Positions 12,401 to 24,575 of a stretch of 64,000 nucleotides of DNA are shown here, piece after piece. The DNA is from Ciborinia camelliae (Eukaryota > Ascomycota > Leotiomycetes > Helotiales > Sclerotiniaceae), in the NCBI GenBank assembly GCA_025890175.1, contig JANPYM010000002.1, positions 766,383-830,382 on the forward strand, in the 5' to 3' direction. The notes beneath the pieces were generated by a model, which ran no database searches, was not told the origin of the DNA, and was given only the letters and a program-made list of their open reading frames with translations. Numbering within the stretch: position 1 is the first letter of the stretch; every line of letters begins with the position of its first letter. The position numbers and the translations under genes were made by a program.

Positions 12401-13520
12401 TTTCTCTTTCTCTATCGCCCGATATCTTCTCCGTATATATATTTTAAATCATGCCATCCGTGTACTAGTTCTTTATTAACCCCATTGAAAGGTTAAAGGT
12501 TAGAATAAAAGAAGATATGGAAAACGCGGGAAATGATCGTAGCATACTCGAGCTCTAACCGCTGCCCCTAAACCTTCATATACCGACTGTCGGGTTGCAT
12601 TTAATTATTACATGATTATACTTGAGGGGGACCAAGCAAGCCCTGAACTTGGGCTATTTGAGGGACCAACGATATGCCATCGAAAGACCAGAATCTTGAC
12701 TGAAGACTGGGCGTAGCTATATTCTTTCAAACAATATCAGGAAAAGAGGCCTTACCTAGCTGCCTTCTCAAAGTAAAAGACCATATACAATCAAAATCAA
12801 CATTGAAATCACCCTCAGCATTGCCATCACAAGTTACCGCATCACAAAAACCCTCAAAAAATAATTTGCAATGTTTTTTACTTTCTTATTTACTCCCCCT
12901 CACCACCTATCTATGATAGAACCCTAATCTAATTCTGTTCAGCGCTGTCACTTTCCCAATCCATCCCCACCCAGAAACTGAATTGCCATGCCAATATTCC
13001 TCATTTCATTTCATAATCCATTCGCCAGTGGAAAAAAGGAGAATAAAAAAACCATGAAGGTAGTCGTCATCAGTTCAATCGAGCGGACGGACTGATAATA
13101 GTCATAAAAAAGCAGAAATAAATTAGGAGTTTGTTGTTCATTTCCTCAATTATCAACTACCTAGCCACACCTTGCAAAAATATTGTAATCGTTAAAAGCG
13201 TAGGTAGTTGTCAATGAGAAATAGAAAAATGTACCTCCATCCAGTAGTGCAAGGGTCGTTGAGCACAAGAGTAATCTATGAGTACATGTGTTTGGTTGAA
13301 ATATTTCCTCTTCCATAAAGTGAAGAATAAAAGATAAATATTCATTGACCAATAGGGAAATATCGTTTCGCGTGCGAAGAATGCGATGAAAAGTAGGACC
13401 GAAATGTTGCCACCAAAGCATAAATAACTTTTCCGGAACCGTACCGTAGCAGAAGGATTTGACAAGACGCCAAAGTAAAGTGTAGAAAAAGAGTCATTAA
13501 TGGAAGAAGAGAGTGGGCAA
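9424..13520. other. 4.1 kb spacer downstream of the FAD oxidoreductase and of pab1
   Basis: No confident gene. The part from about 9560 to 11700 has several coding-like minus-strand stretches (listed separately). The part from about 11800 to 13500 is AT-rich, low in coding signal, and must include the 3' UTR and polyadenylation signals of pab1. Confidence 0.5.
9560..11700 (-). pseudogene. possible decayed or unmodelled multi-exon gene
   Basis: I do not recognise this. On the minus strand several neighbouring stretches read like protein with ordinary composition: about 11540-11640 (VTASGCIPITAGFIGMIPP), 11370-11520 (LSRAFRRGKETVVAG), 11165-11340 (NLGLSAEEYLLPRGNDFKWK), and 10857-11145 (an uninterrupted stretch of about 95 codons including DSGQLAGTFWSKYDHRAIF). 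A further stretch lies at 9560-9760 (EGNIIAFASGLVLDESVASL). They lie in different frames and are separated by stops. Some joints have AG-like acceptors, for example before 11145, but no complete splice chain could be built. It may be a decayed gene, a gene with introns I failed to place, or chance. Confidence is low. Confidence 0.22.
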
Positions 13521-15932
13521 TTAAGCCTTCTCTTCAGCCTTCTCGTCACCCTCCTTGGTCTCACCAGCCTCGCCTTCACCTTCGCCTCTGTTCTTGACAT
13601 ACTCATCATAGACGGTAAGTGCCTCATCAACCTTGGCGCGAAGAGAAGCATCATCTTCGATACTATATAGGTTATTAGTAAGACGATACGTGGTTGGAAA
13701 TGTTTTGGAAACTTACAGATTGATCAACTCCTGGTTCTCCATCTCTAACAACATGCCGGTAATCTTGCCAGCCAATTCAGGTTGCAAGACTTGGATCTTA
13801 GGGAACAAAGCCTCCCCAAGAAGTTGCTTTTGTTGTTGAGGAGCAACAGATTGGACTTGGGCTTGCAACAAAGTACCTGGGACACCACCCTCTTGAGGTA
13901 ACTGAGGCATTTGTGGCATACCTGGAATTTGTTGTGGCATGGCACGACCTGCTTGTGGAGGGAAGCCACTAGCAAATTGACCAGGACGTCCGGCTTGAGC
14001 ACCGCGACCAGGCATTCCACCTTGTCTAGCACCTTGTTGGAATTGTGGCATTCCTTGCTGACCCATTGGCATAGCCATGTTGGGTGGCATACCTTGCATT
14101 GGCCCACGTGCATTTGGTCCACCACGGCCGGCAGAGAGTTGTGCAGCTTGAGCAGCTTGCATGGCAGCAGCTAAGAATTGTGGGTTGTTTTGCTGGGGGT
14201 ATTGACCGCCGGCAGGGAACTGACCTGGACCCATGCCATACATGTTAGGTGGCATTTGTTGACCAGCTGGCGCACCACGGCCGCCTTGCTGAGGAGGGAA
14301 CCCAGCTGGGAATTGACCTGGTCGGCCAGCTTGAGCACCTGGAATTGGCATGCCGGCTTGGGGGGGGAATTGCATACCACGTCCACCTTGAGGAAGGAAA
14401 CCTGGTTGTTGAGCTCCAGGGGGGAAGAACATTGGGGTTTGCATGTATTGTTGTGGCATACCGGCCTGGGCGGCGGCTTGCTGCATGCGGATTTGGTTAC
14501 GAGCTTGAATGCTGGCCTCCAATTGACTCTTTCGGACATCCTTGCGCTGAGCAAGAGCGACGTAGAGTGGCTTGTTGCTCACCATTCGTTGGTTCATATC
14601 AGAAACTGCCTTGGTGGCCTCATCTGGGTTGTTAAAGCAAACGAAACCGAAGCCCTTGCTCTTACCGAGAGAACGCTTTGCCTTTGGTGCGGCGGTCTCT
14701 TCAGTCTCAGTCTCAGCCTCCTTCTTGTTCTCCTTGTTCTTCTCATCATCTTTCTCCTTCTTTTCCTCGGCTTCAGCAGTCTCGGCAGGAGTATCACGCA
14801 TAACCTTGGCGGAAGTAATGGCACCAAATGGTGCAAACAACTCTCGGAGCTTATCATCATCGATCTCATCATCTAAGTTCTTGACGTAGAGGTTGACACC
14901 TTGATATTTTGAAGCCTTCTCCATACGAGCGGCTTCATATGAACGGCGGAGCTCTTCCTCACGTTCATGCTTCTTCTGGGCGCGGCCAACATAGAGATCT
15001 TGACCCTTGAAGTCCTTGCCGTTAAGCTCATCAACAGCAGTAGCGGCATGCTCGTGGTTGATGAAGTTGACAAAACCAAAGCCACGGCTCTTGCCGGATT
15101 CAGAATCACGGGCAAGGGAGGCTGAGGTGACATCACCGTACTTCTCGAACAACTCACGGAACTCCTCTTCGGTAGCCTCGGCTGGAATGTTCTTAACGTA
15201 GATGTTTGTGAAGTTTGCCTTCATCTCCTCGAACTTGCTTTGACGGTCCTTCTTAGGAATGTGGTGGCCAACGAAAACCTTCTTCTCGTTCAAAAGCATA
15301 CCGTTGACATGCTTGATAGCTTGAGCAGCAGCCTCATCGGTTTCGTAATGAACAAATCCATAGCCCTTGGAAGCCCCAGACTCGTCTTGGGCAACCTTAC
15401 AACTCAAAATGTTTCCGAAAGCAGCAAAGGTGTCGTGAAGAGCCTTGTTGTCAATGGCAACATCCAAGTTCTTGATGAAAACATTTCCTTGTCCATTCTT
15501 TCGGAGAGCTGGATCACGTTGGGACCACATGATTCTGCATGGGCGGCCCTTGATCAAAGTGTAATTGAGTTCCTCCAAAGCCTTCTCGCCATCAATGGTG
15601 GTGTTGTAGTTGACGTAAGCATATCCGAGGGATCGGCGGGAAATGGCATCACGACAGACACGAATGGAAGCAACGGAGCCAATTTGAGAGAAAAGCTCGA
15701 AGAGCATGGCTTCGGTGACGGATGTGTCAAGTTCACCAACGTAGAGAGAAGCCGAGGCTTGTGGGTGAGGGGCATTGGTGGGGGTAGGACCTGCGGTATC
15801 CTGGTCTTCGGAGTTGACGTTGTTAACATCGGTGTTGAGGGTTGTGGCGCCATTTGCATCTCCATTCAAGGAAGCATTGTTGAGGTCAGAGGCGAGCTGG
15901 TCGACAGCAGCGTTTTGAGTTGCGGCAGACAT
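13521..15932 (-). CDS. pab1: polyadenylate-binding protein, cytoplasmic/nuclear
   Basis: Two coding exons on the minus strand, 15932-13717 and 13662-13521, with an intron at 13663-13716 (GTAAGT...ATATAG, 54 nt), give 785 aa. Four RRMs are visible at about residues 61-138, 149-226, 242-319 and 346-465. The RNP1 octapeptides include [16 protein letters not shown] and [11 protein letters not shown]4 carries a Glu/Lys-rich insertion of about 40 residues (about 381-420), typical of filamentous-fungal PABPs. A Gly/Pro/Gln/Met-rich linker follows, then the MLLE/PABC domain with [11 protein letters not shown] at about 724-734. The last intron lies inside the MLLE domain. Without it the domain would be truncated, and with it the sequence continues [22 protein letters not shown]. 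The protein binds mRNA poly(A) tails and supports translation, tail-length control and decay. Its MLLE recruits PAM2 partners. Identification is very secure. The open frames on the opposite strand are shadows. Confidence 0.97.
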
Positions 15933-15947
15933 TTTGAGTAAATTTTA

Positions 15948-16088
15948 CTGAGAAATAAATATTAGTCAGTGACCAAAAATTAAAATCGCAAGTTTTTTTT
16001 TTTTTTTTTCGTAACAATGAGAGATGACAAAGGGAAGGAGTACTGAGAAGGCATAAAGAGAAGAAACTGTTCCAAGTGACATGCTTAC
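15948..16088 (-). promoter_or_regulatory. putative pab1 5' UTR intron with an A17 tract
   Basis: Upstream of the pab1 ATG, the minus strand shows AAAG|GTAAGC at 16088 (donor) and TTATTTCTCAG| at 15948 (acceptor), with a CTGAC/CTAAT branch region 15-20 nt before the acceptor. A 141-nt leader intron ending 15 nt before the ATG is therefore likely. It contains 17 consecutive A residues on the mRNA strand (T17 on +, 15993-16009). PABP mRNAs of other eukaryotes have A-rich leader tracts that bind PABP and repress their own translation (known for mammalian PABPC1). Here the tract would be removed if the intron is spliced, so any feedback would act through splicing or intron retention. That last step is inference. 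Confidence 0.6.
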
Positions 16089-18086
16089 CTTTACGTCGAG
16101 ATGTGTTGTTTGACAAGAGGGTCGGGATTTTGAGGAGGGGTAGGAATTCGTGAGAATAATTCTGTACAGAACTTTGTATTGAATCGAAATACTGATATCA
16201 GTGTCGCGAGACAAAGGTACAATATGACTTTTGAATTAGAAGTTTCTGATTTCGGAAGGAAGGTGAAGGTATTTCGAGAAACGGTCGATGATGTGAGTAT
16301 CGATCGCAAATCTGGGGTTTTTCTGGGGGTGATTTTCAATTTTTTTTGTGTCTCTTAAAGAAGAGGGGTTTTCTGATTTGAAAAGGGCGAAGAAGAACGA
16401 AAAAAGCACGAAGTTATTCGTACTTAAACCGCTATTGTAAGTTCTTTTCGGGGTGGGATGTATTTTTTTGGGTGGTTGAAGAAGGGAAGGGAAGGAGATT
16501 TCTTATATTCACAATCGCGACAGATAAAAGCTAATCTTTTTTTCGAAATTTCTGTGCGTAGACTAACTATACTTAATTTGGATTAGCTCGGGTAGTTTAA
16601 TGCGTGGTAGGTGACAGAAGACCGCAGATGATTGGGTACAGCTGATTAGGTAATCAAGGTGAGTGAATGATCAATTTTTTTGGGTGAGCGAATGATCGAA
16701 TAATGGGGAGAACTAGGCAAACATGAACAGATTATTACGGTACTTGGAAAGAAAGAACATTGAAGGGTTTTTTTTATGATTGGCTTATGTAATACTGTAC
16801 TTGTACTGCACATGTCTACGCAGAAGAAGAAAGAAGAAAGGACTTCAGCTATTGGAACCTGGAATATTCCATTTCTGTTTGGCTTATGTAATATATTTGG
16901 GGGAGGCAAGACACATCAAACAAAAGAGAGAGGTTGAAAGACCATAGGTAGAAGAAAAAGGCCACAAGAGAATTATTAGGTACCTATAGATTAGGTACGT
17001 ATTACCAGTACTACGTATCTAGGTAATGATCAACATCCATGACTGACTTACCTTAGGTACCTATCTAGGTAGGTAGGAAATTGCAATGATCTATGTAATA
17101 ATTAGTTGGCAGGTGGTAGTAGGTATTAGGTATCTAGTATTCTCTTCTCTAATAATTTATTTATTAAATTTAATCGAGCGCAGCGAGGACGGGGGTTTGG
17201 GGGCTTGCCCCCATAAAGAGAGAATATATACACATCCATATAGTAGGTACCACCTAGGTCCACGGGTACCTATGAAGATTTAATAGCTTCTACTTTAGGT
17301 ACCTACTCTACCTAGATACCTACTTTACTCCACCTCCCGACCTTATAAGTACGAAGTCACTACAGGATCAGGATCAAATTAAAAAGAGGGCTATGTGATT
17401 AATTACCTACTAGGTACCTACCTACCTACCTAAGGTACTTCCAAGGTTCATGACTGGCTTATATAATCAGGACCGATTGAACTTCTTCATCCGCCCAGGG
17501 CAGCCGGAGGCAACCTTAATGGAATCATTCAAACCAACAAGGCACCAACCCGATACGCGAATAATAACGCTCCAGGGTAGACTTACGTAATCCAACGGCA
17601 TTCGGATTATCAAAAGCGGCGACGTTTCATGAGGCTAGCCGCTACCAACATACCTACCTACCCGTACCAGTTAATCACATAATCCCGAGGGACATATGAA
17701 GAAGAGGCTGTACTGTAAATGTTGTTACTTATTACCTACCTACTTTATTCCTTTTGCCTTCAGATACTTCAAAATCCCCCCCAAAAGAGATAATTTCATA
17801 GAAGACCTTTGAATGAAATCATCTCAACTGTGTATCATTTTATTACTTGCACCATCTCTGTGAATCTTTTCATCCCATTATTCTCCTAATCTTCGATAGT
17901 GGTAATACTGATATCATCCATCACCCTATACCGAGCAACCCCGTCTGCCAGAAATCATCCCTCCATATTCGATCATCCGGAAAGTTTAGGTATGCTGCTT
18001 CGCCCATAATACACCCATTTGAATCCCAAGACAACGGAGAAGATTTCAAACTGTCATATCTTTCTCTTGTTTTCACAATCGAAGAT
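16089..18086. other. divergent spacer between pab1 and hul5
   Basis: 2 kb holding the promoters of pab1 (left) and hul5 (right). 16300-16560 contains pyrimidine/purine-rich tracts. 16975-17460 and 17645-17760 are dense in TAGGTA/TACCTA microsatellites, including palindromic TAGGTACCTA. A GC-rich hairpin-like insert lies at 17172-17212 (listed separately). No coding sequence is supported. Confidence 0.6.
17172..17212. repeat. short GC-rich hairpin-like element
   Basis: In an AT-rich neighbourhood (TTATTTATTAAATTTAAT just before it) there is an abrupt GC-rich segment: GAGCGCAGCGAGGACGGGGG followed by TTTGGGGGCTTGCCCCCA. GGGGGC and GCCCCC can pair around a very small loop. The composition jump suggests a small inserted or mobile hairpin rather than local drift. 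What it is cannot be decided from this window alone. Confidence 0.45.
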
Positions 18087-21000
18087 ATGTTCCAAACATT
18101 TAGTGGCAGTTCTCGCAGACCAAGACAGGTCAATCTTTCTGGTCAAAATCCAAACCCATTCGCTGCCAGCTCCTGGAATCCCGCAGCTTCGGCTTCCGGT
18201 GCTCAAAAGACGGTGGCACATGCGCAGCAAGAGAGGGAGCAACGCCAAAGAGAAAGAGACAGACTCAACGCTTCCAAGAAAATACAGAGAGTATGGAGGG
18301 GCCACAGAACTAGAACCGAGCTCGCAGATGCACGACGAAGATACTACAAGTCAACCTATACTTCTCGAGAAGAACGGGGAGATGTGCCTGTTCCAGTTGA
18401 GCAATTACAGTTGTTGGTTGCATTTTGCAATCCCGAACGAGAAGATGATGTAGCCCAATTGACGGCATTCGGCTGGAACTTCGTTCATAATAATAATGCC
18501 CAACTCATATCGCAAGATGAATATCAACCTTATTTATTCAAAGTAGCAAGGATCACACTCAGTGCCCTCATGCGGTACGTATAACCACACATGTGTATTT
18601 TTGACCAAGTCCTGATCCATTGATAGTTCCTTGCCCGGCTACAACACAACCCTATTCAAACTCTTGTCAAGCATATTAGCTCAAAAAAGAGATATACTAC
18701 CATACATTTCAATTGATTATTACAACTTTCTTTCAGCCACCGTAGTTGGGAGCAGTCTTTCTGATGAATGGCGTGCAGAGCTTATCTCGGCAGTACTTCT
18801 TCCTCTCCAAGAGCCTCCTTCAGTGCGAACAGAATTGTCAAGTAAGTTTCTCCTTACCTTTATTCGAGCCCGTCATATCTAGATACTAATCAAACTAGTT
18901 CGACTGACACTGGATACTTATTCGGCAATGGCATCTCAGTTTCTTACCACACCAGATTTGGAAACCAGGTTAGGAGGTTTACATGAACTCGCTTCTAAAA
19001 TGAACATCAGTCGTCTAGCCGCAGCTATAGTCCGTGACTATTCCAGTATTGCTACATCAAATTCAAATCCAGAGGCCAAGCTATGGCTGCTTGCCCACTT
19101 CATTGCGATGTATCATCTGCAAGATCATCGCGAACAAGAATCTGAGCTATTAAGAGCATTATCTCTTCAACTATCGGTGTGCTCAGTCGATATTATGGGC
19201 AGAATTGCTGGTGTCAAATCAGCATCCAATACTCCCCGGATTGAAGAAAATGAAGAAAGCGATGATGTAGTTGGAGTCCAGCTTGTTCAGAACTTGCCTA
19301 TATTCATTAGTACCCAGTTGATGTCTCTGTTAAACAAAGATTCTATTGCTGGGTTATTAAGAAGGTTTAACATGTAAGTTAAGGATACTTTTCTCTCAAA
19401 CTCTTCGCTAATAATTTGGTTGTTAGCGATTATGTCAAAGGCTCGACCACGGGACAAGAAGATGCTAGCTTGCTGGCGAGTTACGCTCTCACGCTTTTGA
19501 GAATCTTCCCAGATCGCGTCGATGAAATTCGGATGTGGCTTTGTGCAGGCTCTATGACAACTTCGAATGGCAAAGAGGTCTTGGCCCTTAAGTTTTTTTG
19601 GCAGGCAATGAGCTCAACTAGCACCTTCAAAGCTATTATGACCGATTCGAAAGCTGCATTAGAGATTCTTCAATATCAAAAGCAGCACAGTAATGAGCCG
19701 TCTCGAGGAGTCCAAGCAAGGGATCGAGAGTGGAGAACCATTCTTCTCTTCCTCGAGCTTTATACGTTCGTCTTAAAATTCATAGATGATGAGGATTTTC
19801 TTGGCGGCAGCACCGAACCAAGTCAAACAAGTGGAACTGTTTCCAAGATTCGAGGAAGTGCACTTCCATTAGAAGCCGTTGAGAAACTCACTCTTTTTCT
19901 GAAGAACATCTCATTTACTACTTATTATAATGCTGCAGAACTTTCGGGTGATGATAAACCCATCGAAGGTAGTCTCGGCACCTATTTCGGCGTGAATAGT
20001 CAGTTCACAAAAAATAAACAAGATACTTCTGACGAGGGATCAAAAACAACCAACACGAGTTGGCCATTTGCAGGGATTCCTGGCATGACATTCTACTATT
20101 TGCGAACAATCGTTATCGGGGTCACGCGAATGATTTATGAACGAGATTCGAGACGACGATTTCTACCCAAGGATCATTGGCTGATGACGACACTTTTTGA
20201 CATGAAAGGCTTTATTGTTGACGTTATTAGGGAGGCGGAAAGACGGCAAGAGGTTGGAGACGGTGAAGGTGCTGAAGACGAGCTTGAAGAGGAAGACGCA
20301 GACGAGCCAGTTCAGACTCTCAATCTTCTTGCGACTCGACCGTATCGATTAAGACAGCAGGAGATGGTAAGAAAGCAACAGCAAAAATTCAACAAGAGAA
20401 AACTCATGGCTGCTGTTGGACCAAGAATTGAGGTGCTGCAAAATATGCCATTTGTCATACCTTTCGAAACTCGTGTTGAGATATTTCGTCAATTTGTCAA
20501 TTTAGATCAACTCAAGAGACGGTCAGGAGTCGTCGATCCGGATACATGGCGTATGCGGGTTGAAGCTTTTGCACAGAATCGAAATGCTGCCCGAGAAACC
20601 CTTGGCAGACATCATGCACAAATTCGCCGAGAAAGTGTATTCGAAGATGCTTTTAGGAACTTCTATTCGCTCGCCGAAGGTCTCAAGGAACCAATTCAGA
20701 TTACCTTTGTCGACAGCTTCGGTGCTATTGAGGCCGGTATTGATGGTGGTGGAGTGACGAAAGAATTTCTCACCAGTGTTACCAATGAAGCATTTCGCGG
20801 TCCCCTAGATTTTGGTAGCGGACCATCCCTTTTTGTGACAAATGATCAAAACCTACTCTATCCCAATCCGACAGCGATAGAACAAGATTATGAGTTCTTG
20901 AGATCAAGTGGAGTAGACGAAACCAATCCTGAATGGAGGACATATAGTTCACAGCTGCGCAATCGCATGCAATTCTTAGGTCGTATAGTAGGAAAGTGTT

Positions 21001-21815
21001 TGTATGAAGGAATCCTCATCGACATAAATTTTGCTGGGTTTTTCCTTCTCAAATGGTCTGCTGCATATTCTGGCCCAGAGGCAGCAAGCCGTGCCAATCT
21101 CAACGATCTCCGTGATCTCGATGAAGGATTGTATCAAGGACTACTAAAACTTAAAAACTATCCCGGAAATGTTGAAGACTTCTCGCTCGATTTCACCATA
21201 ACAGACACAATTCCCGTGCTGGATGGACGTCCTAAAATCATTACCCGAGATCTCATGCCTAATGGCTCCAATATTCCCGTCACAAATGAAAACCGTCTCC
21301 TCTACATCGCATACGTCGTTCGCCACCGTCTCCAAATTCAACCTTACGATGTAACCCAGGCTTTCCTCCGCGGCCTCGGCCAAATTATCAACCCCTCTTG
21401 GTTAAGCATGTTTAACCAAGCCGAACTTCAAACCCTGATTTCCGGCGAAACATCCGAGATTAACATCAATGATCTACGCGAGAACACGCAATACGGCGGT
21501 TTATATCAAGTCGGTGACGATGGAGTGGAACACCCAACCATCGTCATGTTCTGGGAAGTCATGGAAGAATTGGAAGATGAGGATAGGAGAAAAGTACTTA
21601 AATATGTTACGAGTACGCCCAGAGCACCATTGCTAGGATTTGCACAATTGAATCCACTGTTTAGTATCAGGGATAGTAGTGTAGATGAGGAGAGGCTTCC
21701 AAGTGCGAGCACGTGTGTTAATCTGCTGAAGTTGCCGAGGTATCAGACTAAAGAGAGGCTGAGGACGAAACTTTTGTATGCAGTTAATGCGGGGGCTGGG
21801 TTTGATCTTTCGTAA
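18087..21815 (+). CDS. hul5: HECT-type E3 ubiquitin ligase (Hul5/UBE3C family)
   Basis: Four exons, 18087-18574, 18627-18841, 18899-19373 and 19427-21815, give 1188 aa. All introns are 52-57 nt with GTACGT/GTAAGT donors. The N-terminus MFQTFSGSSRRPRQVNLSGQ is the conserved start of this family. ASKKIQRVWRGHRTR (about residues 60-74) is an IQ motif, as in human UBE3C. The last 350 or so residues are the HECT domain: DAFRNFYSLAEGLKEPIQ, GIDGGGVTKEFLTSV, and finally SASTCVNLLKLP with the catalytic thioester Cys at residue 1156 (codon 21714-21716). The tail ends in GFDLS. The family works with the proteasome as a ubiquitin-chain elongating (E4-like) ligase and ubiquitinates misfolded cytosolic proteins after heat stress. 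A Glu/Asp-rich segment lies near residue 730 in the central region. The model is complete and very secure. Confidence 0.96.
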
Positions 21816-23687
21816 GGTGGGATTGGACGTGGATGGAGGGTTTTGTAAGGGGGAGACGGGGAAAGATATATGGAAAGGATGGGGAAGGGGAGGCGAACAC
21901 TAATGAACTAAACGATAAATGCGAAGCCATGATTGATGATCTTACAACTTACAATATGCATGGTATGGGCGTTTTTCGTTTATAGTTTTAGAAAGCTAGT
22001 TAATCAAGGGATTGGATGGGATGGGATGGAATAGTGGGGGTTGGTGACGTGCGTGATATGTTGGAGAGTCCATAATCGATGTAGAAAAAGCTACTAGATT
22101 ACAAAAACTCCCATATGGTCGATCGATGTGATGAAGTACTGGAGAAGCGTGTGTTGGGAAGAGGTATCTGACTACAAGATGGAGGCATGGAAATATGGAA
22201 AAAAAGAATGTACACGAAAATGTATAAACAAGGAATATGCTATCTTAACCCCTTATTACAATATTGTCGGGCCCTTCTTTGCGTTTCTCCTTGGGATTTG
22301 TATCTAGCATGGATACGGATGGATAGGTAGTTAAGCTTTAGTGTTCAAGATGAATATGGATAGACATTGATGTCCTAACATTCCAGATAATTACAGTACG
22401 GGTGTTGAGTAATTGGGCGGGGAGCCTTTTTTGGCCGAGACTTTTGGTTATACCCAAGGTACCTACCTAGGTATCTATCTATATCTATATCTTTAAAGGT
22501 AACACGACGCAATACGTTCATCTTACTGATATCCTTCTCGTGAGTCATCATTGTTCCCTCTCCACGCATGGGTCTCGATGTTCAAATGATTTTATATATC
22601 TTTCCTGGTTATATCGTATCGTACCCGGTTGTTCGATTTTCATGCGAATGGATGGATGAGTGAATGAATGCGTCATTAAGATCGGGAAATGGAGATATTA
22701 GGTATAGGTAGGTAGCTAGGTAGGTTATCAAATGAATATAAATTCGGAATGTTTGATTTTATAATATCTACGGGAGGTGCCTTAGGTGGCTCTTTTGAGG
22801 GGAATGCTATTTTATATAGATATATTTCTACCTAGGTTTAGACTCGGGTTCTTGATATATTTGGCTTTTTGGAGGGAATCTTGAAGTAGGTAGTAGGTAG
22901 GTGAATGGGAAATGGGTAATACTTAATAATACTAATACGGTATTAGATGACGAGGGGTTAATAAGATGTAGGGTTGAGTCAAAGAGACTTTAGGTAAGGT
23001 GTAAATGTTCTACCTCTACCTCTACCTCTACCTACTTGGTATTCAAATTGTAAATATAATGGAACGAGTTGGCCGGGACATAATTTTTTCTTATTCAAGA
23101 TACTGGTGGTATCTAGGTAACTAATAGCTTAGTAGATACCTACCTAGGTACTGAATGATGAGAATCAAGCACACTCCGTGAACATAATAAGAGTGAAAAT
23201 ATTCAGACGTTTTCACGTGCAGGAGATCGATGAATGTCATGTGATACGCGCAAAGGTGCCAACAGTTTGGACGTTTGTATCAATTTCTTCCAGAGCTTAT
23301 CATCGAGAAAAGGAAAATAGCTGCTGCCGTACTGCCCTCATGGTTGTCACCACAGTCACCTTCTGGAATTTCTTTAGCTCGTTTCATTTCTCAAAATAGC
23401 AAACAGTACACCCCCATTCACCATTTCATCTTCAACATCACGAACATTCAGCCCCTTGAATCTGGTCTCAAGGTAAACCAGAAACTTAATTTCTGATATC
23501 AGCATAATCTCAGATCCCCACGAGTATTCATATGACAATCGTTCCAGGTCTTTGATGCACAACATAACTCCGTATCACGAATCACAATTTGCTTTCCGCA
23601 TCGTCGGATAAACCTGACCCGGTTATATTGCCAGAGGTCTCGGATCTAAGTACCCGACTTCAGAATAGGAAGGAGCTTTCATTGAGA
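21816..23687. other. intergenic, hul5 3' side to DUF202 gene
   Basis: 1.87 kb AT-rich spacer. It contains GATGG-rich tracts after hul5 (22010-22040), TACCTAGGTA-type repeats (22460-22480, 22705-22725, 22829, 23141) and a short (CTCTAC)n run at 23011-23036. The leader of the DUF202 gene includes an upstream mini-ORF that starts at the ATG at 23556 and ends at 23612 (18 codons, MHNITPYHESQFAFRIVG). It may be a uORF. No other gene is supported. Confidence 0.55.
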
Positions 23688-24137
23688 ATGTCTAAGCTCA
23701 TAAATGCTATCCGGTCAATCAACAAACCGCTGCAAAATACAGGCAGTGTAGCTCGAGACCATTTAGCAAACGAGCGAACGTTTCTTTCGTGGACCCGCAC
23801 AGGTCTGGGTTTCATAGCTTTGGGGGTTGCATGTGCGAAACTTGATACTTTGGAGGCGTTATCCCCGGTTCTAAGCAGGAAAGATGGACCGGGGCCAGGC
23901 GAAAAGAAGGATTGGGGGTTGAGGAGTGCAGCATTTGCACTTGTGGGATCAGGGACAGGCTGTTTGACATATGGAACTGGGAGATACTTTGCGGTCTTTC
24001 AAGCTTTGAAGAAGGGTATGTTCAGACCCAATATGGGTGGTGTAATGTTGGTCACATTGACGAGTGGACTGGTTGCAGTTGGTGGTGCGTTTGTTGTTGG
24101 GAAAGAAGAGATGGAGAGGAGGAGACATGTGAGTTGA
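23688..24137 (+). CDS. DUF202 (YidH-like) small membrane protein
   Basis: 149 aa from the ATG at 23688. The frame is open upstream to 23568 but has no earlier ATG, so this start is preferred; a non-AUG start or an unseen upstream exon remains possible. NTGSVARDHLANERTFLSWTRTGL is the DUF202 signature (ARDHLANERTxLxWxRT). Three hydrophobic segments follow: LGFIALGVACAKL, SAAFALVGSGTGCLTYGTG and GGVMLVTLTSGLVAVGGAFVVG. They imply three membrane spans with a short Arg-rich tail (MERRRHVS). Fungal DUF202 proteins are small integral membrane proteins of poorly known function. Some carry the same fold as the vacuolar transporter chaperone C-terminus. No partner is visible next to it. Confidence 0.82.
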   Translation: MSKLINAIRSINKPLQNTGSVARDHLANERTFLSWTRTGLGFIALGVACAKLDTLEALSPVLSRKDGPGPGEKKDWGLRSAAFALVGSGTGCLTYGTGRYFAVFQALKKGMFRPNMGGVMLVTLTSGLVAVGGAFVVGKEEMERRRHVS

Positions 24138-24575
24138 GGAGGACAGAGGAAGTCATGTCTTACCGTGTGAAAATCGTGGGACTAGAGATGCGATTGGCAT
24201 GTAAGGAAGCAATGCATTATGCACTTCAGAAACCACCTCTGCAATTCAGCTGTAGAGATTCTGCATGCACAACAGAAGAAGAAAGAGGCAACAGCAACCA
24301 CGTCCCATTTCAAGAAGCACCGCATTCTGCTTTACCATTGTTTAAAACGGACTTAACTGGGATACACAGACGAATGAAAGCTTCCAAATGTTCTATCTAT
24401 CCTTCTATCTGCGCATTGTATGATGTGCAACCTACATACAAAATAACAATCTCTCGAGTCCTATCTACTACGGCTCGGGCCGTATGGTGATCGAAGCGGG
24501 GTCAATACGAGTACAAGTAAGCATTCACATTGACGATCGTTTTGGAATTATTCAATTATTACGAGATAAATAATA

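Noticed and set aside
14178..15941. Long open frames on + opposite pab1 (232 and 233 codons)
   Set aside because: They are exact antisense shadows of a highly biased, strongly supported pab1 coding sequence and show no domain.
23912..24490. 192-codon frame overlapping the DUF202 gene
   Set aside because: Its first half is the DUF202 gene in another frame, and the rest is 3' flank without features.
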